From: Gammaproteobacteria bacterium
GTDB lineage: Bacteria; Pseudomonadota; Gammaproteobacteria; GCA-001735895
Direction: 5' to 3'
DNA: 5,489 nt
Assembly: GCA_021767985.1 (NCBI GenBank)
Contig: JAASSH010000187.1
Span: 1 to 5,489 of the forward strand
In this document: one piece after another, positions 1-5,058 of the stretch
How positions within the stretch are numbered: the stretch's first letter is position 1
Layout: every line of letters starts with the position of its first letter
Translations under genes and position numbers: made by a program
Notes under the pieces: model-generated
The model's input: the letters and a program-made list of their open reading frames with translations, nothing else
Databases searched by the model: none
Told to the model about the DNA's origin: nothing

Positions 1-648
1 GGTCAGCAGCGTTTTCTGCTCGTGCCCGGGCAGTCCCGGCAATGCGTAGGGCATACCCCACAGGGGATGAAGCTCGACATACTGGTTCAGGGTTTCCGCT
101 ATCGGGCAGGATTGGGCGCGGTCCAGCGACAGGTCGAAAGTTTCGGGCAGCCGCCGCCCGGCGGGCAGCGGATTTTCCTGTTTCAGCGTTAACAGGCGAT
201 GCATCACACCCATCTCCCGGTGGGCCTCCAGCGTTTTCGCCCGTTCGTTGAGCACCGGAAAAAATCCCCGCTCACGCCATTCGGCTACCGAAAACGCGTC
301 CTCGAACAGACGCGAGGTGGGCGCCCTCACCAGCCGTGTCGCATCGTAGACCTTGTCTTTGGAGGCGCCGCGCTCGATGCCCTCGATCGAACTTAACTTG
401 AGCTGGCATTGCGCGTCATAACAGCCGTGACAAACGACGCATCGCTTGTCGAGGATCGGCTTGACCTCGGTCCAGTAGTCGACCTTGCCGGACGGCAGGC
501 TCGCAACAACCCGCTCTCTTGGCTGCGCCTCACCGTAGCGTCGGTCGAATTCGATCGAACCAATCGTCGCACACCCGGCCAGAATCGATATCGTTACCAG
601 TAAGGTTAGTTTTGGATGGGCCACCCGCCAGTTTCTGCAGCTAATCAA
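1..648 (-). CDS. cti: Fatty acid cis/trans isomerase (Cti), N-terminal part, gene continues past left edge
   Basis: Cti converts cis-unsaturated acyl chains of membrane phospholipids to the trans form in the periplasm, stiffening the membrane under solvent or heat stress; it is a c-type haem protein. I translated the minus strand by hand: 216 codons stay open to base 1. Counting from the TTG at 648, a hydrophobic leader ends in a lipobox (ILAGC, Cys26), then DYWTEVKPIL leads to the haem motif CVVCH (Cys70, Cys73, His74), followed by GCYDAQCQLKLSS and EGIERGASKDKVYDATRL, then WGMPYALPGLPGHEQ near the edge. This matches the family pattern I know from Pseudomonas Cti (about 760 residues), so roughly the first quarter to third is present. 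The start is uncertain: no ATG is in frame, and a GTG at 624 would give the more compact leader MAHPKLTLLVTISILAGC. A lipoprotein anchor is inferred from the lipobox. The gene is divergent from the phosphodiesterase. Confidence 0.93.
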   Translation of the reverse strand, partial: MISCRNWRVAHPKLTLLVTISILAGCATIGSIEFDRRYGEAQPRERVVASLPSGKVDYWTEVKPILDKRCVVCHGCYDAQCQLKLSSIEGIERGASKDKVYDATRLVRAPTSRLFEDAFSVAEWRERGFFPVLNERAKTLEAHREMGVMHRLLTLKQENPLPAGRRLPETFDLSLDRAQSCPIAETLNQYVELHPLWGMPYALPGLPGHEQKTLLT

Positions 649-654
649 CTTGCC

Positions 655-685
655 CGCATACTGGCCAAGTTTTCGTCAAAGTCAA
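655..685 (-). promoter_or_regulatory. Possible sigma70-type promoter for cti
   Basis: On the minus strand TTGACT (685-680) is followed directly by a second TTGACG (679-674), giving two overlapping -35 candidates. The only -10-like sequence at usable distance is a weak TATGCG (660-655), 19 bases from the first box. If this promoter is used, transcription would begin close to or past the TTG at 648 and favour the GTG start at 624. The -10 match is poor, so this is tentative. Confidence 0.22.
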
Positions 686-728
686 CCGGGAATAAATAAA
701 CGAAACTGTAAACGAAACTGGGACAGAT

Positions 729-752
729 CTATTTATGCATCTATTTATGCAT
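729..752 (+). repeat. Exact 12-bp tandem duplication in the repeat copy 1 interior
   Basis: CTATTTATGCAT occurs twice in direct succession (729-740 and 741-752). The first unit overlaps the end of the left palindrome arm and the second runs into the transposase relic, duplicating its in-frame ATG (735 and 747). It probably arose by slippage, or by a repair event at the junction between arm and transposase sequence. Confidence 0.9.
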
Positions 753-809
753 CACGTGGTTCGGCACGGTTACAACAGAAATGCCGTTTTCCTCGATGAC
801 GGCGATCGA
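747..809 (+). pseudogene. Relic of a REP-associated Y1 (HUH) transposase, N-terminal fragment only
   Basis: The plus-strand frame from the ATG at 747 reads M-HHVVRHGYNRNAVFLDDGD. It closely resembles the N-terminal signature of REP-associated tyrosine transposases (TnpA_REP, Y1_Tnp family), whose usual form is roughly HHVxQRGxNRxxVFxxDxD. The conserved QRG reads RHG here. Only about 20 residues survive: the HUH motif region and the catalytic tyrosine region are absent, and the frame passes straight into the right palindrome arm. I read this as the leftover of an internal deletion. Such enzymes (about 150-300 residues) act on single-stranded hairpins of REP-like palindromes, which fits its place between the two arms. 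The match is short and made from memory of the family. Confidence 0.7.
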
Positions 810-860
810 TTAAATAAATCTGTCCCGGTTTTCCCGGTTCCCCCGTTTTCCTATTGGCCC

Positions 861-866
861 TATACT
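861..866 (+). promoter_or_regulatory. -10 box TATACT just upstream of the phosphodiesterase
   Basis: TATACT matches the sigma70 -10 consensus at five of six positions and ends 7 bases before the ATG at 874. Transcription from it would start at or next to the start codon, giving a leaderless or nearly leaderless mRNA, which agrees with the lack of a Shine-Dalgarno sequence. No good -35 is seen; the expected place falls in the tail of repeat copy 1. Confidence 0.45.
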
Positions 867-873
867 GCGCACC

Positions 874-1641
874 ATGAAATTTCTGCAGATTACCGATACG
901 CATCTGATTCCGGCTGGCGGGAGTCTGAAGGATCTGGATCCAGAGGCGCGGTTGACTCCGGTTTTCGACGATATCAACCGGTTTCACGCCGATGCCAAAT
1001 TCTGCGTGATCACCGGCGATCTGGCAGATGCTGGCGACACCGACGCCTACCGGATTTTGCAGCGTGAACTGGAACGCTGCAGCCTGCCTTTTCATTTGCT
1101 GGTCGGCAATCACGATCATCGCGAGCGTTTTCTGACGCACTTTCCCGAAACTCCGGTGGATGAAAACGGCTTCGTGCAATACGCGGTGGAAACGCCAGTC
1201 GGTATTTTCCTGATGCTTGACACGGTCGAGGCGGGGACCCACTCCGGGTCCTATTGCGAGCGCCGCTGCGACTGGCTCGATCGGCAATTGCAGCGCCACG
1301 ACGGACAGCCGATTTTTCTGTTCATGCACCATCCGCCTTTCGATATCTACATTCGCGGCCTCGATCGCATCGGCCTGGCCGACAAAGCGGCGTTTGCCGA
1401 AGTCATCGAGCCGCACCGCGCCATGATTCGTCATTTGTTTTTTGGCCATGTGCATCGCCCGATTTGCGGCAACTGGATGGGTATTTCGCACAGTTCGCTG
1501 CGCGGCACCAATCACCAGGTCCGGCTCGATTTCGAAAGTGAAGACCTGGGATTCGTCGACGAGCGGCCCGAATATGCCGTGATCTTCGTCGAAGATACAC
1601 AAATCGTCGTGCATACCCATCAATATCCCCAGCACGGGTAA
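874..1641 (+). CDS. Calcineurin-like metallophosphoesterase (CpdA/GpdQ-type phosphodiesterase)
   Basis: This 255-residue protein has the full binuclear-metal metallophosphoesterase signature: DTH (Asp8, His10), TGD (Asp49), GNHD (Asn79, His80), a histidine block MHHPP (His152) and GHVH (His192, His194). Length and motif spacing fit the class III cyclic-nucleotide phosphodiesterase/glycerophosphodiesterase group (CpdA, GpdQ, Rv0805), which hydrolyse cAMP or other phosphodiesters in the cytoplasm with Fe/Mn-type metal pairs. There is no signal peptide. The ATG at 874 places the first beta strand (MKFLQITDTH) exactly at the N-terminus, as is usual in the family. No ribosome binding site is visible. 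The EamA transporter starts 36 bp after its stop, so the two are probably co-transcribed. The sequence does not settle whether the substrate is cAMP or a glycerophosphodiester, so no gene symbol is given. The opposite strand is also open for 296 codons, which I take as a shadow. Confidence 0.93.
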   Translation: MKFLQITDTHLIPAGGSLKDLDPEARLTPVFDDINRFHADAKFCVITGDLADAGDTDAYRILQRELERCSLPFHLLVGNHDHRERFLTHFPETPVDENGFVQYAVETPVGIFLMLDTVEAGTHSGSYCERRCDWLDRQLQRHDGQPIFLFMHHPPFDIYIRGLDRIGLADKAAFAEVIEPHRAMIRHLFFGHVHRPICGNWMGISHSSLRGTNHQVRLDFESEDLGFVDERPEYAVIFVEDTQIVVHTHQYPQHG

Positions 1642-1677
1642 CCGGTATCTGCCCGGTGGCGACCTGGCCTTGAAATC

Positions 1678-2547
1678 ATGATCTATACGGCAGCCGGCCT
1701 GGCAATCCTGTGCCTTGTCGTAGCGGGTGTGCTAGACCTGGTATTTAAAATGTATGCAGCCAGGGCGCGTTCCCGGGGCATGCTCATTTTCGGTATCGGT
1801 TGCGTCTGGGCAACGCTGCATTGCCTGGCCGTTTTCGTTGCTGGCAACGCGCTTGAATTTACCCCGGCCACATTCGGCTGGGGCCTGGCGGCGGCGCTCT
1901 GCCTGACCCTGTCCAATATCCTGCTGGTCGAATCGATGGGCCATTTGCCGGTAAGCGCGGCCTCGACGATTTATCGCCTCAACACGGTGCCGTTGACCCT
2001 GATGGCCTTCTTATTTCTGGGCGAGGGCATGGACTGGCTGCGTGGCGGCGGTATCGCGCTCGGCATCCTGACCGTGCTGCTGTTGTACCATCCAGGCTCC
2101 GAGGTCGTTAGCGACGAGCGCCGCCGCTCGTTGTTCATCATCGTTATCATCGCTGCCAGTATCATCCGCGCCCTTTACGGCATCTTCACCAAGGCAGGGA
2201 TCGAGGCCGGTGTCGATCCCGACGTATTGATATTGTTTGCCGCGGCCGGCTGGGGCATCGGCGGCCTGCTGTACGCGGGCATACGCGAGCACCGCCTGGT
2301 GATTACCCGGGACAAGATGCGCTACAGTGCCGTCGCCGGCGTACTGGTTTACGCCATTGTCTGGCTATTGACCACCGCACTCGCGCTCGGTGACGCCAAC
2401 GTCGTTATCCCGATCAGCAACATGGGATTCGTCGCCGCGTTCATCCTGTCGCTGATGATGAAATTCGAACGCATGACCTGGCGCAAACTGGTAGCCATCC
2501 CGATGGCGATGGCATCGGTTATTGCGTTGACGTTGTCGATCGGTTGA
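1678..2547 (+). CDS. EamA/DMT-family inner-membrane transporter
   Basis: This 289-residue protein is very hydrophobic, with about ten predicted membrane segments arranged as two similar halves, the classic drug/metabolite transporter (EamA) design. The first half ends with the family hallmark: IYRLNTVPLTLMAFLFLGE (Glu116), a short loop with Trp120, then GGGIALGILTVLLLY. A charged cytoplasmic loop (about 141-151, SEVVSDERRRS) links to the second half, where NVVIPISNMGFVAAFILSLMM is the equivalent segment. Members export or import small metabolites, amino acids or nucleotide sugars; the substrate cannot be told here. The start ATG at 1678 gives a first membrane helix at residues 2-24 with no strong ribosome binding site. 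It follows the phosphodiesterase by 36 bp on the same strand, suggesting translation from a shared message. Repeat copy 2 begins 6 bp after the stop. Confidence 0.9.
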   Translation: MIYTAAGLAILCLVVAGVLDLVFKMYAARARSRGMLIFGIGCVWATLHCLAVFVAGNALEFTPATFGWGLAAALCLTLSNILLVESMGHLPVSAASTIYRLNTVPLTLMAFLFLGEGMDWLRGGGIALGILTVLLLYHPGSEVVSDERRRSLFIIVIIAASIIRALYGIFTKAGIEAGVDPDVLILFAAAGWGIGGLLYAGIREHRLVITRDKMRYSAVAGVLVYAIVWLLTTALALGDANVVIPISNMGFVAAFILSLMMKFERMTWRKLVAIPMAMASVIALTLSIG

Positions 2548-2553
2548 ATCGTC

Positions 2554-2643
2554 GAAACTGGAAACCGGGACAGATCTATTTAAAGCGATTAAATAAATCT
2601 GTCCCGGTTTTCGTCCCGGTTTTCTCGGTTTTCTCCGGTTTTC
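2554..2643 (+). repeat. Palindromic intergenic repeat, copy 2 (short-loop form)
   Basis: The left arm 2561-2582 (GGGACAGATCTATTTA core) and right arm 2590-2611 (TAAATAAATCTGTCCC core) are separated by 7 nt; an extra A/T pair leaves a 5-nt loop (AGCGA). The right arm is identical to those of copies 1 and 3, and the C2576/A2596 mismatch sits at the same stem position as in the others. Iterated units follow on the right: CGGTTTTC at 2605-2612, 2617-2624, 2626-2633 and 2636-2643. GAAACTG/GAAACCG units lie on the left (2554-2567). The hairpin begins 13 bases after the transporter stop and is followed by short T runs, so as RNA it could act as a 3'-end hairpin or terminator. That role is inferred. 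It is not a textbook intrinsic terminator, because the stem tip is AT-rich. Confidence 0.88.
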
Positions 2644-2686
2644 CTGCAACCACCAAAGGGGCCCGGCCGCTAAATTAAAAAACCGG

Positions 2687-2692
2687 TATAAT
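2687..2692 (+). promoter_or_regulatory. -10 box TATAAT for the monooxygenase gene
   Basis: This is a perfect sigma70 -10 hexamer. Transcription would start near 2699-2700, giving a leader of about 60 nt. The -35 is poor at 17-bp spacing. A 5-bp inverted repeat (AACCG 2681-2685 / CGGTT 2695-2699) straddles the box and could be an operator half-site pair, though arms this short may be chance. Confidence 0.55.
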
Positions 2693-2747
2693 GTCGGTTA
2701 ACCAGAGGAGATAAGGATTCCTGCAGTACCTCGAATAATCTATTAAA

Positions 2748-2754
2748 GAGAGGG
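2748..2754 (+). promoter_or_regulatory. Ribosome binding site of the monooxygenase gene
   Basis: GAGAGGG lies 7 bases upstream of the ATG at 2762 and fixes that start. A second purine-rich, SD-like stretch (GAGGAG, 2705-2710) lies further up in the leader, right after the predicted transcription start, with no ATG/GTG/TTG at a suitable distance. Confidence 0.6.
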
Positions 2755-2761
2755 CTGTACC

Positions 2762-4213
2762 ATGACCAAGGCAAACAAGACAGTCGCCGTGCTCGGTGCC
2801 GGGGTTGCCGGACTGGCGGCTGCGAAAACGCTCAATCAATACGGTTTCGACGTTACCGTTCACGAAGCGCGTCCTGAACTCGGCGGAGTCTGGGCCAACA
2901 ATTACCGTTCTCTTTGCGTACTCGAACCGAAATGGGTTTATGGCTATCCCGACTGGCCGTGGCCATCTAATACACCGCTCTACCCACCGGCGCAGCATGT
3001 TCGCACCTACCTGTCCGGTTACGCCGAACACTTCGGCATCCGCGACCGAATCCGACTGCATTCCCGCATCGTCGAGGCCGCGCCCACCGACGACGGGCGC
3101 TGGCGCATTGTCGCCGAGACCGACGGCGAACGCGAGAGCGCCGAGTACGATTATTTCGTCATGGCGCCAGGCATGTTCAACCTGAAGAAGATTCCGAACT
3201 GGCCGGGACAGGATACCTTCGAAGGCCAGGTAATTCATTCGAGCGAATTCCGCGACGGAACCCAGGTCGCCGGCAAAAAAGTCGTCATTGTCGGCTTCAG
3301 CCGCTCGGCGATGGATATCGCGGTCGATATCGTCGACGAGGCCGACAGCCTAACCGTGCTGCACCGCTCGATCCGCTGGCCGGTGCCGGAAAAGATCCTC
3401 GGCCTGATTCGCAACCACGTGCTGCTGTTCGCGCGCTGGCCAACCCACTTCGCACCACCGTGGATACGTCCGGGTAAAATTGCTCGGTTTTTACACAACA
3501 AACTGCAAGGCGGCGTCAATTTTTTCTGGAAATTTTTCGAAATCTTATTGAGTGCCCAGTTCCGGTTGAAACAACGCGACCTGGTACCCGACCGCCCGAT
3601 CAAGCTGGACCTGTTCACCAATCTCTACATCGCGCCGCCGCGGTTCTTCGGGCTCGTAGGCGAAGGCAGAATCGGTTCGCGCAACTCCGAGATCGAGTCG
3701 TTCGAAAAAAACGGGGTTCGCCTCGCCAACGGCGAATTCCAGCCAGCTGACGTCGTACTGTGTGCGACCGGTTGGCGCCACGACTATTCGTTCTTGCCGG
3801 CCGAGCTGCTGGACAAAATCTACGACCAGGACGGCATGCACCTGTACCGCCACATGCTGCATCCGGCGCTGCCCGGATTCGCCTTCGTCGGCGGCGTTCA
3901 AGGCATCAACAGCGCCACCCTCTTCGCCATGCAGTCCACCTGGCTGGCGCGCCTGTTAAAAGGTGAATTTACCCCGCCTTCGGCCGAGGATCAGCTCACC
4001 GAGATCGAGGCGCTCAAGGCATGGAATCGCGCCTTCGTCACCGAACGGCCAAACCGCTCGCAGATCCTTAATCTGCACCAGATGCCGTATATCGACGACC
4101 TGATGGACGACATGGGTTTGGAGAAGCACCGTAAAAATTGGCTGGCCGACCAGTTCGTGCCGTACAGGTCCGCGGACTATGCGGAGGTAACCGCGACCGC
4201 GAATCCCCGCTGA
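2762..4213 (+). CDS. Flavin-containing monooxygenase-like protein (FAD/NADPH, class B type)
   Basis: This 483-residue cytoplasmic flavoprotein begins with a Rossmann FAD-binding motif GAGVAG (12-17), followed by the ribose-binding Glu35 at the end of the second strand and GGVW (41-44). The FMO-identifying pattern FxGxxxHxxxF is present as Phe153, Gly155, His159 and Phe163. The second dinucleotide motif reads GFSRSA (178-183), where the middle Gly of the usual GxGxSA is Ser180. An ATGW motif (335-338) matches the ATG(Y/W) motif of these enzymes. The family uses NADPH and O2 to oxygenate nitrogen, sulfur or carbonyl groups of small molecules; the substrate here is unknown. The insert at about 205-290, rich in aromatic and basic residues (for example FFWKFF at 254-259), could contact a membrane or a hydrophobic substrate. 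The gene has its own promoter and ribosome binding site and is bracketed by repeat copies 2 and 3, so it is probably monocistronic. Confidence 0.9.
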   Translation: MTKANKTVAVLGAGVAGLAAAKTLNQYGFDVTVHEARPELGGVWANNYRSLCVLEPKWVYGYPDWPWPSNTPLYPPAQHVRTYLSGYAEHFGIRDRIRLHSRIVEAAPTDDGRWRIVAETDGERESAEYDYFVMAPGMFNLKKIPNWPGQDTFEGQVIHSSEFRDGTQVAGKKVVIVGFSRSAMDIAVDIVDEADSLTVLHRSIRWPVPEKILGLIRNHVLLFARWPTHFAPPWIRPGKIARFLHNKLQGGVNFFWKFFEILLSAQFRLKQRDLVPDRPIKLDLFTNLYIAPPRFFGLVGEGRIGSRNSEIESFEKNGVRLANGEFQPADVVLCATGWRHDYSFLPAELLDKIYDQDGMHLYRHMLHPALPGFAFVGGVQGINSATLFAMQSTWLARLLKGEFTPPSAEDQLTEIEALKAWNRAFVTERPNRSQILNLHQMPYIDDLMDDMGLEKHRKNWLADQFVPYRSADYAEVTATANPR

Positions 4214-4231
4214 CCGAGCCGAGGGAATTCC

Positions 4232-4317
4232 GAAACTGCCCCGAAACTGAGAGGAAATTGTGGAAACTGGGACAGATCTATTTATTAAATAAATCTGTCC
4301 CGGTTTTCCCGGTTTTC
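4232..4317 (+). repeat. Palindromic intergenic repeat, copy 3 (nearly perfect palindrome)
   Basis: The left arm 4263-4284 and right arm 4286-4307 are separated by a single base, so the centre (TATTTATTAAATA) is a perfect palindrome. The arms match copy 1 exactly on both sides, including the C4278/A4292 mismatch. The left flank has GAAACTG-like units at 4232-4238, 4243-4249, 4254-4260 and 4263-4269, spaced 9-11 bases. The right flank has CGGTTTTC at 4301-4308 and 4310-4317. It lies between the monooxygenase stop (4213) and the promoter of the acetyltransferase, same orientation as copies 1 and 2. It could serve as an mRNA 3'-end hairpin for the monooxygenase transcript (inference). Confidence 0.88.
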
Positions 4318-4348
4318 CCCGCCCCCAAACCCCGCCCGATCAATTAGG

Positions 4349-4354
4349 TATACT
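4349..4354 (+). promoter_or_regulatory. -10 box TATACT upstream of the acetyltransferase
   Basis: TATACT ends 15 bases before the ATG at 4370, so the predicted 5' leader is only about 8-9 nt. No clear -35 is seen. The only SD-like bases are a weak GGA (4361-4363). This is the same hexamer and short-leader arrangement as in front of the phosphodiesterase. Confidence 0.42.
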
Positions 4355-4369
4355 GTCCCCGGAATTCTG

Positions 4370-5050
4370 ATGGATCATCTACTCGACAACATCACCTGGT
4401 TCACCCTCACCGGCCACCAGGCCAGGTTCGCCTCCGGCGAGAATGATGCCCGCCGCTACGCCGCCGGCTTCTCGCCCATCATCGGGGTTGCCGATCCCGT
4501 GCACCCCGACTTCGCATCGCTGGCTGCCTGCTGCCAACTCGACGAGCACCTCTACTTCCCGGACTGGTCCGGCGATGCACCAACCGGTTGGCACATTCAT
4601 GACGAGAAACCACTGTTCAGGATGTACTGGGACGAGGATATGCCCGAAGCCGACGAATTCCCCGACGCAATCATGCTCGGCTCGCAGCACGCGACGCAGG
4701 CGCTCGAGCTGGCACAGCTGACCAACCCGGGACCTTTCGGGCCCAGAACCATCGAACTGGGTGAATACTTCGGCTGGTTCGAAGATGGCCGCCTGGCGGC
4801 GATGGCGGGTGAGCGCATGCACGCGGGCACGCTGCGCGAGGTCAGCGGGATTTGCACCCACCCGGATTTCCGCGGCCGCGGACTTGCGCGGCGCCTGACC
4901 CTGAAACTGATCCGCCGCGAAATGCAGCGCGGCGAAACACCCTTTCTTCACGTCATGGGCGACAATCCGGGCGCACGTGGGCTCTACCAGAAAATGGGGT
5001 TTCGCGACTACTGCGAAACCACGCTGCGCATAATTTCTCGGATCTCATAA
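4370..5050 (+). CDS. GNAT-family N-acetyltransferase (FR47-like)
   Basis: This 226-residue protein has its recognisable GNAT fold in the C-terminal half. A strand pair YFGWFEDGRLAAMAGERM (133-150) leads to REVSGICTHPDFRGRGLARRL (156-176), whose RGRGLA (168-173) is the acetyl-CoA pyrophosphate-binding motif A. Then comes FLHVMGDNPGARGLYQKMGF (192-211), the typical motif B with the conserved LYxKxGF. The N-terminal half (1-120) is less conserved, with many acidic and aromatic residues, and probably forms the acceptor-side domain seen in FR47-like members. These enzymes transfer an acetyl group from acetyl-CoA to an amine; the acceptor cannot be inferred. The next gene begins 8 bases after its stop, so the pair is probably one operon. 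Confidence 0.9.
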   Translation: MDHLLDNITWFTLTGHQARFASGENDARRYAAGFSPIIGVADPVHPDFASLAACCQLDEHLYFPDWSGDAPTGWHIHDEKPLFRMYWDEDMPEADEFPDAIMLGSQHATQALELAQLTNPGPFGPRTIELGEYFGWFEDGRLAAMAGERMHAGTLREVSGICTHPDFRGRGLARRLTLKLIRREMQRGETPFLHVMGDNPGARGLYQKMGFRDYCETTLRIISRIS

Positions 5051-5058
5051 GGGCAAGC

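Larger units (their letters stand above)
698..850 (+). repeat. Palindromic intergenic repeat, copy 1, with transposase relic between the arms
   Basis: The left arm (714-735, core GGGACAGATCTATTTA) and right arm (811-832, core TAAATAAATCTGTCCC) are 22-nt inverted repeats matching at 19 positions, separated by 75 nt. Two of the three non-matches become G-U pairs in RNA; the third is a true C/A mismatch (C729 against A817). Short iterated units lie outside: GAAACTG at 702-708 and 714-720 on the left, and CGGTTTTC-like units at 826-833, 835-841 and 843-850 on the right. The copy lies in the divergent region between cti and the phosphodiesterase. The interior encodes a Y1 transposase fragment, so this looks like an internally deleted RAYT/REP-type element. 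Orientation is the same as for copies 2 and 3. Confidence 0.85.

Noticed and set aside
735..1067. A 110-codon plus-strand frame starting in repeat copy 1
   Set aside because: Only its first 25 or so codons resemble a transposase; the rest runs through the right repeat arm and out of frame into the phosphodiesterase gene, so it is not a real protein.
745..1635. A 296-codon minus-strand open frame opposite the phosphodiesterase
   Set aside because: It mirrors a gene with a complete metallophosphoesterase motif set, has no recognisable domain itself and runs through the palindromic repeat; a GC-rich shadow frame.
2561..2611. Repeat hairpins called as classic intrinsic terminators
   Set aside because: The stems have AT-rich tips and only four-base T runs after them, and copy 1 stands upstream of two divergent genes; a terminator role is possible for copies 2 and 3 but is not shown, so they are listed as repeats.
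2590..2643. Short CGGTTTTC repeats read as a CRISPR array
   Set aside because: Units are 8 bases with 1-4 base gaps, far too short for CRISPR repeats and spacers, and no cas genes are present. The nuclease-like gene at the right edge is DUF2779, not a Cas4 in a cas operon.
2675..3238. A 187-codon minus-strand frame opposite the monooxygenase N-terminus
   Set aside because: It is antisense to clear FAD-binding and FMO motifs and has no recognisable features of its own.
4138..4347. A small plus-strand frame across the end of the monooxygenase and repeat copy 3
   Set aside because: Its tail (GQIYLLNKSVPVFPVFP) is just the translated palindrome and its flanking units; the same kind of peptide appears wherever this repeat is translated.
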